The notes below the pieces were generated by a model. The model was given only the letters and a program-made list of their open reading frames with translations, had not been told where the DNA came from and ran no database searches. The translations under genes and the position numbers were made by a program. From contig NZ_FMYO01000004.1 in assembly GCF_900096895.1 (NCBI RefSeq), forward strand, positions 1 through 64,000: a stretch of DNA of 64,000 nucleotides, read 5' to 3'. Below, piece by piece: positions 36,176-45,894 of this stretch. Numbering within the stretch: position 1 is the stretch's first letter; every line of letters starts with the position of its first letter. Source of the DNA: Acinetobacter kookii (GTDB taxonomy: Bacteria; Pseudomonadota; Gammaproteobacteria; Pseudomonadales; Moraxellaceae).

Positions 36176-36414
36176 AACCGTTTGTATTGCCGTGAACAAT
36201 AGGCCCGTATCACATCGGGTGAACGCAGCTGCAGATGCTTGGTTTTTCGGCCGGTGACGCGTTCACGCCACATTTTAAAACTTGATGCTTTCATATTTTG
36301 CCGCATCAAGCGGATCACCGCCGCTTCATTCAAACCAAACTCACGTTGAATAGCTTCAAATGGGGTTCGATCCTCCCAGGCCATTTCAATAATCCGTGAC
36401 AGGTCTGCTCCCAT
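36172..36414 (-). CDS. TIGR03643 family protein
   Basis: 80 residues: [19 protein letters not shown], then [17 protein letters not shown] and [17 protein letters not shown], the full family signature with a predicted helix-turn-helix-like middle. Function unknown; consistently found beside photolyase-related and DUF2256 genes, and possibly DNA-binding. ATG at 36414 fits family length; a TTG at 36483 would add 23 residues. A perfect 8-bp-arm palindrome lies at 36509-36532, about 95 bp upstream. Confidence 0.85.
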   Translation of the reverse strand: MGADLSRIIEMAWEDRTPFEAIQREFGLNEAAVIRLMRQNMKASSFKMWRERVTGRKTKHLQLRSPDVIRAYCSRQYKRF

Positions 36415-36508
36415 ATATTCAATTACTCGACGCACCACATACCCCTGACTGTTTTCATTCTTTAAATAAAATTTGAGAGACAAGATTTAAATTGATCTCT
36501 CTGTGTAT

Positions 36509-36532
36509 TTTGGTCAGATGAAATTGACCAAA
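36509..36532. promoter_or_regulatory. 8-bp-arm palindrome upstream of the TIGR03643 gene
   Basis: TTTGGTCA (36509-36516) and TGACCAAA (36525-36532) with an 8-nt spacer, in the 309-bp gap between the TIGR03643 gene and the Na/Pi gene. It could be an operator for either. The rest of the gap shows no clear feature. Confidence 0.4.
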
Positions 36533-36723
36533 TTGATCTTAAAAAACTGAAGATGAATATTTTGTGATTTTTCAGGCGATTCTATTTATTTTCAGTCCTA
36601 TACGGCTGGTGAGGTCAAGATGTGCTCCAAGCACCTACTACCAAAGCCTATACCCCAGGTCGATGTTAATGACATCCCCTGTAGCAGACGGTATGCTGAT
36701 GCTAAAAACACCTTGGGGAAATT

Positions 36724-38301
36724 GTGCTCGAAATTATTGCTCAGCTCTGTGGCGGGATTGGTTTATTCTTGATTGGCATGATTTTAATGACCGACAGCCT
36801 AAAAGAGATGGCCGGTGAAACTTTAAGGGTGTGGTTGACCAAATTTACCGGAACGCCGTTGAAATCACTGTGTTCCGGTATTGGTCTGACCTTGATTGTC
36901 CAGTCCTCTACAGCCACCACACTTGCGACGATCGGTTTTGTCGGAGCTGGAGTATTGAGTTTTACCCAGGCGATTGGGGTGATTATTGGCGCCAATATCG
37001 GAACAACCAGTACCGGTTGGATGGTGGCTTTGCTGGGGGTGAAGTTTTCTATCGCCACTTTTGCCTTACCCATGATTGCTGTAGGTGCGTTGCTCAAATT
37101 GTTAACGCATGGCCGTTTGGCATTATCCGGTTTTGTGCTTGCAGGTTTTGGCCTGATTTTCTTTGGAATTGAGCAATTACAGTTTGCGATGTCAGGTCTG
37201 GCCCAACAAGTTGATTTGTCCATTTTTCACTATGATTCATTTGGGCAGAAGCTGTTTCTGGTCTGGATCGGACTGATCATGACGGTGTTGCTGCAGTCTT
37301 CCAGTGCTGCCATTACCGCGACTTTGGCTGCTTTAGCCAGTACTGCAATTGACCTGCAGCAGGCCTTGTTCCTGGTGATCGGGCAAAATATCGGGACAGT
37401 TGCCACTGCAGTACTGGCCGTGATTGGCGGCTCAGTGAATGCCAAACGGACTGCAGCGGTGCATGTGATTTTTAACCTCATCAGTGCCGTATTTGCTTTC
37501 TTTTTGCTGATTCCCTTATTGAACTGGGCCTACCGTCATGTTCAATATATTGCGGCATGGGATGAGGTCGTGATTGTGGCGGCATTCCATACCCTGTTTA
37601 GCCTGCTGGGCGCATGTATTTTTATGCCCTTGATCCATCCCTTTAATCAGCTCATATGCAAGTTTTTGCCTCAGAAAAAGTCCGGTGTGCTCGAAATTCT
37701 GGATGAATCCAATCTGGAGATGCCAAGCGTGGCCATCATTGCTGCAGAAAAAGTTGCCTATCAAATCCTGATGCAGATGTTTGAGATATTACGTCGTGCT
37801 TTTCAGGATGGGGTCAATTTGAGCCCAAAAGAATTACCGCAATTAGATGATGAAATCGAGCATCTTGAATTTTATTTAGAGAAAATTGTGGTGCCAGAGT
37901 ATCAACAAGATAAACAGCGCTTGACCTCTTTATTACGCATGATGGTTTATATTCGGGTTCTGCGTAGTGATCTGGAAGGTGTTCCCTATGCACTGGCTAT
38001 TCGCACCCAACCCCAGATTTATCAAGTGGCTTTAGATTTTTTAAATCTTCTCGAGCATTATGTTATCCGTCCGGATTTTTTAGAAAATGCTGAAAAGATT
38101 GAAAATTTCAAGCAGGAAGTCGCCAATCTTAAACAGTGGAGCGATGAGCATCGTGCTGCCTTACGTGAGGAAGTGATGCAATATGCCACATTGAACCGGT
38201 TGAGTGCAGCCAGAAGTTTAAAACTACTGGCTGCAAAACGCTGGCTCGACCGATTAATCGCCCATACCAAAAGATTATCCAAGGTGCTGGCCGAACGTTA
38301 A
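36724..38301 (+). CDS. Na/Pi cotransporter family protein (NptA/YjbB-like)
   Basis: 525 residues. Two inverted Na_Pi_cotrans repeats in about eight to ten helices (first repeat GLTLIVQSSTATTLATIGFVGAG, second MTVLLQSSSAAITATLAALA), each with the QSS(S/T)A motif that binds substrate. A PhoU-like cytoplasmic helical domain follows (about 340-520). It probably moves phosphate with sodium, often outward in bacteria. It neighbours the PHA operon and polyphosphate kinase. GTG start at 36724, placed by the family N-terminus; an overlapping 84-residue frame upstream is not a gene. Confidence 0.88.
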   Translation: MLEIIAQLCGGIGLFLIGMILMTDSLKEMAGETLRVWLTKFTGTPLKSLCSGIGLTLIVQSSTATTLATIGFVGAGVLSFTQAIGVIIGANIGTTSTGWMVALLGVKFSIATFALPMIAVGALLKLLTHGRLALSGFVLAGFGLIFFGIEQLQFAMSGLAQQVDLSIFHYDSFGQKLFLVWIGLIMTVLLQSSSAAITATLAALASTAIDLQQALFLVIGQNIGTVATAVLAVIGGSVNAKRTAAVHVIFNLISAVFAFFLLIPLLNWAYRHVQYIAAWDEVVIVAAFHTLFSLLGACIFMPLIHPFNQLICKFLPQKKSGVLEILDESNLEMPSVAIIAAEKVAYQILMQMFEILRRAFQDGVNLSPKELPQLDDEIEHLEFYLEKIVVPEYQQDKQRLTSLLRMMVYIRVLRSDLEGVPYALAIRTQPQIYQVALDFLNLLEHYVIRPDFLENAEKIENFKQEVANLKQWSDEHRAALREEVMQYATLNRLSAARSLKLLAAKRWLDRLIAHTKRLSKVLAER

Positions 38302-38381
38302 CATCGAAAGCCGCCCTCTGCTTTTATATGTAGGTTTGAAAATCTTTATGCAACAAAGTTTCTCGCAATCAGAAATAATGT

Positions 38382-39560
38382 TTAAGGCCGCTCAACTGCT
38401 AATGCAACGCCCATTCCACCACCAATACATAAGGTCGCCAGTCCTTTTTTCTTTTCACTGCGTTGCATTTCATGTAACAGCGTGACTAGAATTCGGCAGC
38501 CTGAGGCTCCAATCGGATGGCCTAAGGCAATGGCACCGCCGTTGACATTGACCTTGTCCATATTCAGGCCCAGTTCTTTCGCAACCCCTAAAGCTTGTGC
38601 GGCAAAGGCTTCATTGGCTTCTATCAGATCAATCTCTTCCAAAGACCAGCTTGCTTTTTCCAGGGTCTTTCTCACAGCATTTACTGGACCAAGTCCCATC
38701 AATTCCGGTTCAATACCCGACATGCTATAAGCTTTAATTTTTGCGAGTGGCTGTAAACCGAGCTCTGCTGCTTTATCGGCACTCATCATCAATACGGCTG
38801 CTGCACCATCATTAATCCCCGATGCATTACCTGCAGTCACCGTCCCATCCTTTTTAAAGGCTGGGCGCAGCATGGCTAGGCTCTGTTCAGTAGTCTCGGC
38901 TTTGATATATTCATCACGGTCAAAAACTAACGGATCACCTTTACGTTGTGATACTTGAACCGGCACAATTTCCGCGTCAAATTTACCTTCCGCTTGTGCT
39001 TTGACTGCACGCTGCTGAGATGATAGTGCCAAAGCATCCTGATCTTCACGGCTAATTGACAGTTTTTCCACAATATTTTCGGCGGTCATTCCCATGTGAT
39101 ACTGGTTATACACATCGGTCAGACCGTCATAGACCATGCTGTCCACCAATTGCGCATTGCCCATCTTCTGCCCGTTACGCATCTGGATAATATGTGCACT
39201 TTGTGACATCGACTCCTGACCACCTGCCACGATAATATCGGCTTCACCAGTCGCAATGGCCTGTGCTGCCAAATGAACAGCGCGCAGTCCCGACCCACAC
39301 ACCACATTCAAGGTTGAAGCTGGTACTGAAACAGGAATACCCGCAGCAATTGCTGCCTGACGTGCCGGATTTTGTCCCACACCTGCTGTCAACACATCCC
39401 CCATAATGACCTGATCTACCTGTTCTGGCTTTACTCCGGCAGCATCTAATACCGCACCAATCACCACCTTTCCTAACTGCGGTGCACTAACACTGGCGAG
39501 ACTACCCAAAAAACTTCCAATCGCAGTACGTTTTGCGGCAACAATCACTACTTCTTTCAT
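38382..39560 (-). CDS. phaA: Acetyl-CoA C-acetyltransferase (PHA beta-ketothiolase)
   Basis: A 392-residue thiolase condensing two acetyl-CoA to acetoacetyl-CoA, the first step of polyhydroxybutyrate synthesis. Nucleophilic cysteine in [12 protein letters not shown] (near 88); C-terminal [20 protein letters not shown] and [10 protein letters not shown]. Last gene of phaBPCA, the order known for Acinetobacter PHA operons. About 45 percent identical in look to PcaF but shorter and in a biosynthetic context. Confidence 0.92.
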   Translation of the reverse strand: MKEVVIVAAKRTAIGSFLGSLASVSAPQLGKVVIGAVLDAAGVKPEQVDQVIMGDVLTAGVGQNPARQAAIAAGIPVSVPASTLNVVCGSGLRAVHLAAQAIATGEADIIVAGGQESMSQSAHIIQMRNGQKMGNAQLVDSMVYDGLTDVYNQYHMGMTAENIVEKLSISREDQDALALSSQQRAVKAQAEGKFDAEIVPVQVSQRKGDPLVFDRDEYIKAETTEQSLAMLRPAFKKDGTVTAGNASGINDGAAAVLMMSADKAAELGLQPLAKIKAYSMSGIEPELMGLGPVNAVRKTLEKASWSLEEIDLIEANEAFAAQALGVAKELGLNMDKVNVNGGAIALGHPIGASGCRILVTLLHEMQRSEKKKGLATLCIGGGMGVALAVERP

Positions 39561-39642
39561 TTTTATTTCCTATTTTTTAACTTACATCTTGCTTGATACT
39601 CCCGCCTCGATACTATAGACCGGCAGTGAGAATCCCTAAATG

Positions 39643-41412
39643 CTAAAATAGACTGACCTGAACATAGCTGCCTGGTGCTGCTTCCTTGACAGGATAAGTT
39701 GCACTACCTAATGTACGTGCTGGAACCTGATCTCCAGTATAAGGTGCTATCCATTCCTGCCAGCGTAACCACCAGGATTCTGGATGGAACTGGGCATCTG
39801 CCAGCCACTGTTTCGGGTTTTCATAGGGTACACTATTAGTATAACACCCATATTTGTTGCTGTTTGGCGGATTGACAATGCCTGCTACATGTCCAGATTC
39901 GCCGAGTACCAGTGTGCTTTCCCCACCCAGATAGGTAGAACTTTTAAAGCACATATCCCACAGTGCAATATGATCTTCCTGGGTCGAAATAAAAAAGTTT
40001 GGTGTTTTTACTTTCGACAAGTTTAAACCCACACCATTGACCTTGACCTTATTCGGCTGAATCAGTTCATTATTCAAGTACAGATTGCGCACTAAGAAAT
40101 TGTGCACATGTGCGGCAATGTTGGTGCCATCACTATTCCAGTACAAAATATCAAAGTCAGATGGATGATTGCCCTTCAGGTAGTTTTCAATGTAATAGTT
40201 CCAGTACAGGGTATTTTCACGTAACAGACTAAATGTCACCGCCAACATACGGCCATCAAAATAGCCCACCTGTTGATTCAAAGTTTCAATACCTTGAATG
40301 ACCGGCTCATTAATAAAGGCACCCAAACTGCCTGGGTTGTTAAAGTCCAACATTGTTGCCAGGTAGGTTGCACTCTTGACGGGATTCTTCAAGCGTTTCG
40401 CTACATAGTACGCCTGCGTCGCAGCAAGCACTGCTCCGCCGATACAGTAACCAATGGCATTGACCTCTTTTTCTCCGGTCATTTCCTCAATGACACGCAT
40501 CGCCTCAACCGTACCGGAGGTAATCAGGTCCTCAAAGCGCATGTCCTTTTGTTCAGCTCCCGGATTACGCCAGGACATTAAAAATACCGTGTGCCCTTGC
40601 TGACGTAACCAGTTCACAAAAGAATTCTGCTCACGCAAATCCAGAATATAGTATTTATTAATAAAAGGCGGGATGAGCAAAATAGGCGTCTGATATACAG
40701 TTTCAGTGGTCGCTTCATACTGTAACAATTGAAAAACCGGATTTTCAAAGACCACCGCACCCGGCGTATAGGCCAGATCTTTTCCTAAACGGAACGAGTC
40801 ATTATTGACCATGCGTACGGACAGATATTTACTGCTGTTCATGATATCGTCATGGAAAATTTCCATGCCACGCACCAGATTTTGCCCGTGTTCCTGTACC
40901 GTCTGATGAATCACTTCCGGATTGGTCCACAAGAAATTGCCGGGAGAAAAGGCATTCACCATTTGGCGGGTGAAAAAGTGGATACGCTGGCGGACTTTAT
41001 CTGGGATGCCTTCGACCTCATCCAGCATTTCTTGTACCAATTGACTGAAATGCAGATAAGACTGGGTCAAGAGATCGTAATTGGGTTCTTGCCAAAGTGT
41101 ATCCTTGAAACGGCGATCACCCGGCTCAGGTTTCACGAGAGGCTGAATATCCTTGTTCACACTGCGCAGCATGATATTTTGGTAAATCTGCATCTGACCG
41201 ATCCACCATTTGCTCTGCATCTCGATCAAGCGTGCCGGATTTTTGGTTAATGCCTGAAAGAACAGGTTCATATCTTCACTGTTGACTTTGCTCAATGCAT
41301 CATTGAGCGGATTATCACCATAGTAAAATTCTTGCACTTTCTTCCAGATTTCTTCATGGACATCGAAAAAACGCTGGACGTTCTGATTAAACTGAAAAAG
41401 ATTCTGCTGCAT
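39643..41412 (-). CDS. phaC: Class I poly(R)-hydroxyalkanoic acid synthase
   Basis: 589 residues. Polymerises (R)-3-hydroxybutyryl-CoA on the granule surface. The lipase-like box is AIGYCIGGAVLA with the catalytic cysteine; the catalytic aspartate is in STQEDHIALWD and the histidine in GESGHVAGIVNPP. The N-terminal domain (about 1-190) is typical of class I. Start: ATG 41412 (MQQNLFQF) has GCGGAG upstream; a longer frame from 41490 runs through a terminator hairpin and is unlikely. Confidence 0.94.
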   Translation of the reverse strand: MQQNLFQFNQNVQRFFDVHEEIWKKVQEFYYGDNPLNDALSKVNSEDMNLFFQALTKNPARLIEMQSKWWIGQMQIYQNIMLRSVNKDIQPLVKPEPGDRRFKDTLWQEPNYDLLTQSYLHFSQLVQEMLDEVEGIPDKVRQRIHFFTRQMVNAFSPGNFLWTNPEVIHQTVQEHGQNLVRGMEIFHDDIMNSSKYLSVRMVNNDSFRLGKDLAYTPGAVVFENPVFQLLQYEATTETVYQTPILLIPPFINKYYILDLREQNSFVNWLRQQGHTVFLMSWRNPGAEQKDMRFEDLITSGTVEAMRVIEEMTGEKEVNAIGYCIGGAVLAATQAYYVAKRLKNPVKSATYLATMLDFNNPGSLGAFINEPVIQGIETLNQQVGYFDGRMLAVTFSLLRENTLYWNYYIENYLKGNHPSDFDILYWNSDGTNIAAHVHNFLVRNLYLNNELIQPNKVKVNGVGLNLSKVKTPNFFISTQEDHIALWDMCFKSSTYLGGESTLVLGESGHVAGIVNPPNSNKYGCYTNSVPYENPKQWLADAQFHPESWWLRWQEWIAPYTGDQVPARTLGSATYPVKEAAPGSYVQVSLF

Positions 41413-41467
41413 TTGCACCACTCCGCATACTGGGTCATTCCTCACTTTCCTATCAGGAATGGAATCG

Positions 41468-41497
41468 AAAAACGGGGAAGTGATCTCCACTTCCCCG
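41468..41497 (-). terminator. Strong hairpin with T-run between phaP and phaC
   Basis: A perfect 10-bp stem (CGGGGAAGTG/CACTTCCCCG, 5-nt loop) followed on the minus strand by TTTTT. It should stop much of the transcription coming from phaP, giving more phasin than synthase. Confidence 0.88.
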
Positions 41498-41534
41498 CTC
41501 GCTAGTCTTCAATCTTCATTAGGACTGTTAACCG

Positions 41535-41879
41535 TTATTTATTGTTCGGCATCGATTCGCTAACTAACTTGTCAAACTCGGCTTTAAATTCAGTGGCCAA
41601 GCTTGCCAGTTTTTGGCCATCATCAATCATTTGCTGGCTGAGTTTGCTCATGGTTTCCACTTGCTTCATACCACAATTGATCATACTTTGCATGTCTTTG
41701 ACTTCACTGTTGGCAAAGACTTGCGACAAGGTAATATCGGCATAATGACGTGCAGCATTGAGTTGTAAATTGGTCAGATCCGCAAAATTTTTTGCCACCA
41801 GACTGTTAAATTTTGCATAAGGTTCAAACATATTTTTGTACTGAGCATTCATGTTTGAAAAGATATCGCCATATAGCAT
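41535..41879 (-). CDS. phaP: Phasin (PHA granule-associated protein)
   Basis: A 114-residue amphipathic helical protein of the phasin family: FEPYAKFNSLVAKNFADLTNLQLNA, then SQVFANSEVKDM and SKLSQQMIDDGQKLASLATEFKAEFDKLV. It coats PHA granules and limits their size. It lies between phaB and phaC as in other Acinetobacter. Terminator-like hairpins lie on both sides of the gene, suggesting separate control of its abundance. Confidence 0.92.
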   Translation of the reverse strand: MLYGDIFSNMNAQYKNMFEPYAKFNSLVAKNFADLTNLQLNAARHYADITLSQVFANSEVKDMQSMINCGMKQVETMSKLSQQMIDDGQKLASLATEFKAEFDKLVSESMPNNK

Positions 41880-41937
41880 GTGTATTACTCCATTGATTTA
41901 TAGTACTTAAAATTTAGTTATTGTTAAAAAATAAATG

Positions 41938-41961
41938 AAAAAACTGGCTCAGTGAGCACAG
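41938..41961 (-). terminator. Terminator-like hairpin between phaB and phaP
   Basis: On the minus strand CTG-GCTC/GAGC-CAG (7 bp with one bulge, 3-nt loop) followed by six T, four bases after the phaB stop. Weaker than the hairpin after phaP. Confidence 0.6.
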
Positions 41962-41964
41962 GAC

Positions 41965-42711
41965 TTATTGCATGTATAAACCGCCATTGATCGATAAGGT
42001 TTCACCCGTAATATAGGTGCCATACTCACCGACCAGATACATGACTGCCGCTGCAATTTCTTCAGGCTGGGCAAGACGCTGCAAAGGAATCTGGTCTTCA
42101 ATACTTTTTACGACCTCTTCCCGCATGGCAGTCACCATCGGTGTTGCCGTATAACCCGGGGCTACAACATTCACGCAAACATTGGAACGTGCACCTTCCT
42201 GAGCCAGAGCCTTGGTAAAACCGATCATGCCCGCTTTTGCGGCTGAATAATTCGCTTGACCAAACTGTCCTTTCAGACCATTGACCGAACTAATATTGAC
42301 AATGCGTCCCTGCTTTTGCTCCAGCATTTGATTAAAGACTGGATGGGTCACGGTAAATAGTGTCTTTAAATTGGTATCGATTACCTGTGACCACTGTTCG
42401 AAGGACATTTTCTTAAATGTTGCATCGCGTGTGATGCCGGCATTATTCACCAACACATCTACGCGACCTTCAGCCTGTATCGCATCCTCGATTGCGCTCG
42501 TCGCATCAGCATGATGGGTCAGATCGGTTAAGACAAAACGGACATCTTCCTGTTGGAATCCCTCACTTTTTAACCACTGCTTTTCACGGTCTTCCTCTCG
42601 AGGCACAACCGTTGCAATCACTTTATAATTTGCCTTCACCAGCTGACGACAAATCTCACTACCAATACCACCGAGTGCCCCTGTCACAAATGCGACTTTT
42701 CTTTCGGACAT
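41965..42711 (-). CDS. phaB: Acetoacetyl-CoA reductase
   Basis: A 248-residue short-chain dehydrogenase reducing acetoacetyl-CoA to (R)-3-hydroxybutyryl-CoA with NADPH. Cofactor motif TGALGGIGSEIC, NNAG motif VLVNNAGITRDATF, catalytic YSAAKAG (Tyr, Lys) after INISSVNG. First gene of the PHA operon. The 418-bp gap upstream (42712-43129) to divergent ppk must hold both promoters; it is very A/T-rich and I could not assign a convincing -35/-10 pair. Confidence 0.93.
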   Translation of the reverse strand: MSERKVAFVTGALGGIGSEICRQLVKANYKVIATVVPREEDREKQWLKSEGFQQEDVRFVLTDLTHHADATSAIEDAIQAEGRVDVLVNNAGITRDATFKKMSFEQWSQVIDTNLKTLFTVTHPVFNQMLEQKQGRIVNISSVNGLKGQFGQANYSAAKAGMIGFTKALAQEGARSNVCVNVVAPGYTATPMVTAMREEVVKSIEDQIPLQRLAQPEEIAAAVMYLVGEYGTYITGETLSINGGLYMQ

Positions 42712-43129
42712 ATCTTTACCTTTAGCAAATCGAAAAAATGGTTGAGTGAATTCACAAAGATTCTTTGGAATCTGGACTTAAATTAACCCTTTCTATGTTA
42801 AGGCTCGATTACAGGCGACCGATTTTTTTTATGAACAAATGTAAATGGCTCTAGGTTTAAGTAACTCTAAAAAAAAACTAGGTAAATAGTGCAATAGAAT
42901 CCCTAAAAGTATAAATAACATACACTTAAATAATAAATAACAGGCAATTTCACAAATCTGTAATTTAATATCCGCAAAATACTAAATTGCATAGAATTCC
43001 ATTCTAACCTTTTATTAATACAATAATTTTCTTTAAACCTACTGAAAATCAATTTGTCTCATCTAAGGGTTTTAGCAATGTTTATTCAATTGATTTGAAC
43101 CTTGTTATCTAATGATATAAGAGCCATAA

Positions 43130-45208
43130 ATGACTGCTTTGAATGTGCCTTCAACTTCTCCCCTACATACATTAAAAACTTATATTAATCGGGATCTTTC
43201 CTTACTTGAATTTCATAAGCGAGTATTGGCACAGGCGAAAGATACGGAATACCCTTTACTTGAACGGCTCAATTTTTTAATTATTTTTTCACGAAATCTC
43301 GATGAATTTTTTGAAATACGTGTCGCGAGTTTGATACAGCAATTTGAACTGTCCAGCAATAACAAGACCCGTCCGGATAATTTATTCATCTCAGAAATAC
43401 TGGCGACAATTTCTAAGCTTGCCCATGAGGCAGTCGAGCAACAGTATAAAATACTGAACTATAATATCCTGCCACAACTTCAAGCAAATGGGGTTAATTT
43501 TATTCAGCATGGCGATATCCTTCAAAAACATAAAGCATGGATTAAAGATTATTTTCATCATGAAGTTCAACCTGTTGTCACTCCCATCAGTCTGGACCCC
43601 GCACATCCTTTTCCCCGTTTAGCCAATAAAAGCCTAAACTTTATTGTCACTTTGGAAGGCAACGATGCCTTTGGACGAAAAATTGATTTAGCGATTGTTC
43701 CTGCACCCCGGTCATTGCCAAGATTAGTTAAATTGCCTACCCATGTTTCTGGTGAGGCTGAGCACTACATTTTACTTTCCGCGATCATTCAGCAACATAT
43801 TCATGAATTATTTCCCGGGGTGACCACCACGGGGTGTTATCAATTCCGGGTGACGCGAAATGCTGACCTCACCGTATCAGAGGATGTAGAAGATTTAGCA
43901 ATAGCTTTAAAAGGAGAACTCTCATCCCGGCGTTTTGGTCGTGCTGTCAGACTTGAAGTGAATAAAGATTGTCCAGAAATGATTACCGATTATTTACTTG
44001 AACAATTTGATCTTGATCAAGACCAGCTCTATCTGGTGAATGGCCCTGTTAACCTGGCCCGCTTTATATCGAACTTTAATTTGCCAGAGTTACGTTTCCC
44101 TCCCTATGTACAAAAATTGCCAAAAGCGTTGTATGGCAACAAATCCATATTTGAGGTATTAAAAACCGGAGATATTTTATTACACCACCCTTTTCACTCT
44201 TTCGCTCCGGTCATTAAATTACTGAAAGAGGCAGCCCGTGATCCACATGTGTTGGCCATAAAACAAACCCTTTATCGAAGCGGTGTAGATTCTGAAATTG
44301 TGCAAGTCCTTGCTGAAGCGGCACGAAATGGCAAGGAAGTCACTGCCGTGATTGAATTACGTGCTCGCTTTGATGAAGAGTCAAATATCGAAGTTGCCAA
44401 TCTGTTACAAGAAGCTGGGGCGGTTGTTGTATATGGGATTGTCGGCTATAAAACTCATGCCAAAATGATTCTGATTGTGCGTCGTGAAATAGACAAAATT
44501 AAACGTTATGTTCATTTAGGCACAGGGAACTATCATGCGACCAATGCCAAAATCTATACCGATTATGGCTTACTCACCAGTGATGCTGATATTTGTGAAG
44601 ATGTGCATAAAATCTTTCAAGAATTAACTGGTATGGGAAAAACCATAAAACTGGAAAAACTGTTTCACGCGCCATTTACCCTGCATTCACAATTGCTTGA
44701 ACTCATACAGCAGGAAATTAAAAACAGTAAGGCAGGAAAAAAAGCGCAGATCATTATTAAGGTCAATGCATTAACTGAACCGCAACTGATTCATGAACTT
44801 TATAAAGCCTCACAAGCGGGTGTACAGATCGATTTAATTGTTCGTTCAATTTGTTGCTTACGACCACAAGTTGCAGGGCTTTCCGACAATATTCGTGTAC
44901 GTTCAATCGTTGGACGTTATCTAGAACATACCAGAGTGTATTATTTTTATAATGATGGTGACAGCAAACTGTATTGCGCCAGTGCGGATTGGATGGGACG
45001 TAATTTATTTTCTCGCATCGAAACCTGTTTTCCGATCGAGAATAAAAAAATTCGCAAACAAATTCTTGAAGATGGATTGAATAATTATCTCAAAGATAAT
45101 CGGCGTGCATGGGAATTACAAGCCGATGGAACCTGGATACAATGCCAGCCGAGTAATGGACAGGCAGTCTACATTGCCCAGCAACAATTAATGAATCAGA
45201 TTTTTTAA
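43130..45208 (+). CDS. ppk1: Polyphosphate kinase 1
   Basis: 692 residues. Reversibly polymerises the gamma-phosphate of ATP to polyphosphate. Four-domain PPK1 plan: N-terminal [17 protein letters not shown], then the head domain, then two PLD-like catalytic domains with HHPFHSF, the autophosphorylated-histidine region [15 protein letters not shown], and [18 protein letters not shown]. Next to the PHA operon and a phosphate transporter, so phosphate and carbon storage genes are together. Start ATG with TAAGAGCC upstream; no better start. Confidence 0.95.
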   Translation: MTALNVPSTSPLHTLKTYINRDLSLLEFHKRVLAQAKDTEYPLLERLNFLIIFSRNLDEFFEIRVASLIQQFELSSNNKTRPDNLFISEILATISKLAHEAVEQQYKILNYNILPQLQANGVNFIQHGDILQKHKAWIKDYFHHEVQPVVTPISLDPAHPFPRLANKSLNFIVTLEGNDAFGRKIDLAIVPAPRSLPRLVKLPTHVSGEAEHYILLSAIIQQHIHELFPGVTTTGCYQFRVTRNADLTVSEDVEDLAIALKGELSSRRFGRAVRLEVNKDCPEMITDYLLEQFDLDQDQLYLVNGPVNLARFISNFNLPELRFPPYVQKLPKALYGNKSIFEVLKTGDILLHHPFHSFAPVIKLLKEAARDPHVLAIKQTLYRSGVDSEIVQVLAEAARNGKEVTAVIELRARFDEESNIEVANLLQEAGAVVVYGIVGYKTHAKMILIVRREIDKIKRYVHLGTGNYHATNAKIYTDYGLLTSDADICEDVHKIFQELTGMGKTIKLEKLFHAPFTLHSQLLELIQQEIKNSKAGKKAQIIIKVNALTEPQLIHELYKASQAGVQIDLIVRSICCLRPQVAGLSDNIRVRSIVGRYLEHTRVYYFYNDGDSKLYCASADWMGRNLFSRIETCFPIENKKIRKQILEDGLNNYLKDNRRAWELQADGTWIQCQPSNGQAVYIAQQQLMNQIF

Positions 45209-45325
45209 TGGAAATTTGCGAGTTATTGTATAAAAGACAATCACATGCAATGATTTAAATTCATTTTAACCAAATTGTAACAATCAAATCCTAAAGTAAA
45301 AATCAAGAGGGAATGAGTCAGTTAC

Positions 45326-45553
45326 ATGAACGATATCAGTGTTAAAAAAATCAACAAATTAATTGAACAGTTTGAACAGGCAGGCAATAAAACACAAGCG
45401 CTTGAAATAGGCTATAAAACGTATGCCATGCTTATGTCTGATCAGAAATTTGCAGATAAAGTCACCAAATCAGCAGAAAATGCCGAAGAACGACTTTATA
45501 AAAAAATAAAAATCAAACTTATTCCTGAGAAACATCATTTTAAAGTAAAGTAA
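45326..45553 (+). CDS. Small hypothetical protein
   Basis: 75 residues, charged and helical throughout (KKINKLIEQFEQAGNKTQALEIGYKTYAML, ending in a lysine-rich KIKIKLIPEKHHFKVK). The TPR-like spacing in the first half (EQAGNKTQALEIG) is suggestive. Family not recognised. It is 117 bp after ppk1 on the same strand and could share its transcript. Codon use looks native and GAGGG lies before the ATG. Confidence 0.55.
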   Translation: MNDISVKKINKLIEQFEQAGNKTQALEIGYKTYAMLMSDQKFADKVTKSAENAEERLYKKIKIKLIPEKHHFKVK

Positions 45554-45606
45554 GAAGTGCAAAATATTTAATGAGGCTGTAAATAATGTTGTGTAATTGC
45601 TCTTGA

Positions 45607-45894
45607 TCAATTGCCCGATATAACCTGACAGATATAATAAAAATAGCACACTGTCAGGATCAGCTTTGAGCGAGCACATGCTTTAAATACCGCAGGTGTG
45701 CTAACGATAAAATGTTCTTCCCACTCAATCAGCTCATAACCATCAGCGTATTGTTTTCCATCCGGCAAGATTTGCATTTTGCTGATTTTAGCTGGAAAAG
45801 CAGGTCTAGGTATGCTCTCGGTCGATTTTATCCAGAGTCGTACCGTAAGCCTGATGTACTCCCTGCGCTCAAGTTGAAGCTGAAGTACGATTTT
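45607..45894 (-). other. Open 95-codon stretch without clear start: possible gene remnant
   Basis: In the 315-bp gap 45554-45868 the minus strand is open from just after a TAG (45895-45897) to a TGA (45607-45609). It reads VRLWIKSTESIPRPAFPAKI, then QILPDGKQYADGYELIEWEEHF, which look protein-like. An ATG is at 45777 (56 codons). The upstream end overlaps the SulP 3' end. I do not recognise it; perhaps the tail of a decayed gene. Confidence 0.3.

Noticed and set aside
36564..36818. 84-codon frame overlapping the start of the Na/Pi gene
   Set aside because: Shadow in another frame; the Na/Pi family N-terminus begins at 36724 and the peptide looks non-protein-like.
38347..38362. TTTATGCAACAAAG resembling an IS6-type end between the Na/Pi gene and phaA
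   Set aside because: Only about 14 bases match from memory, with no partner end or transposase.
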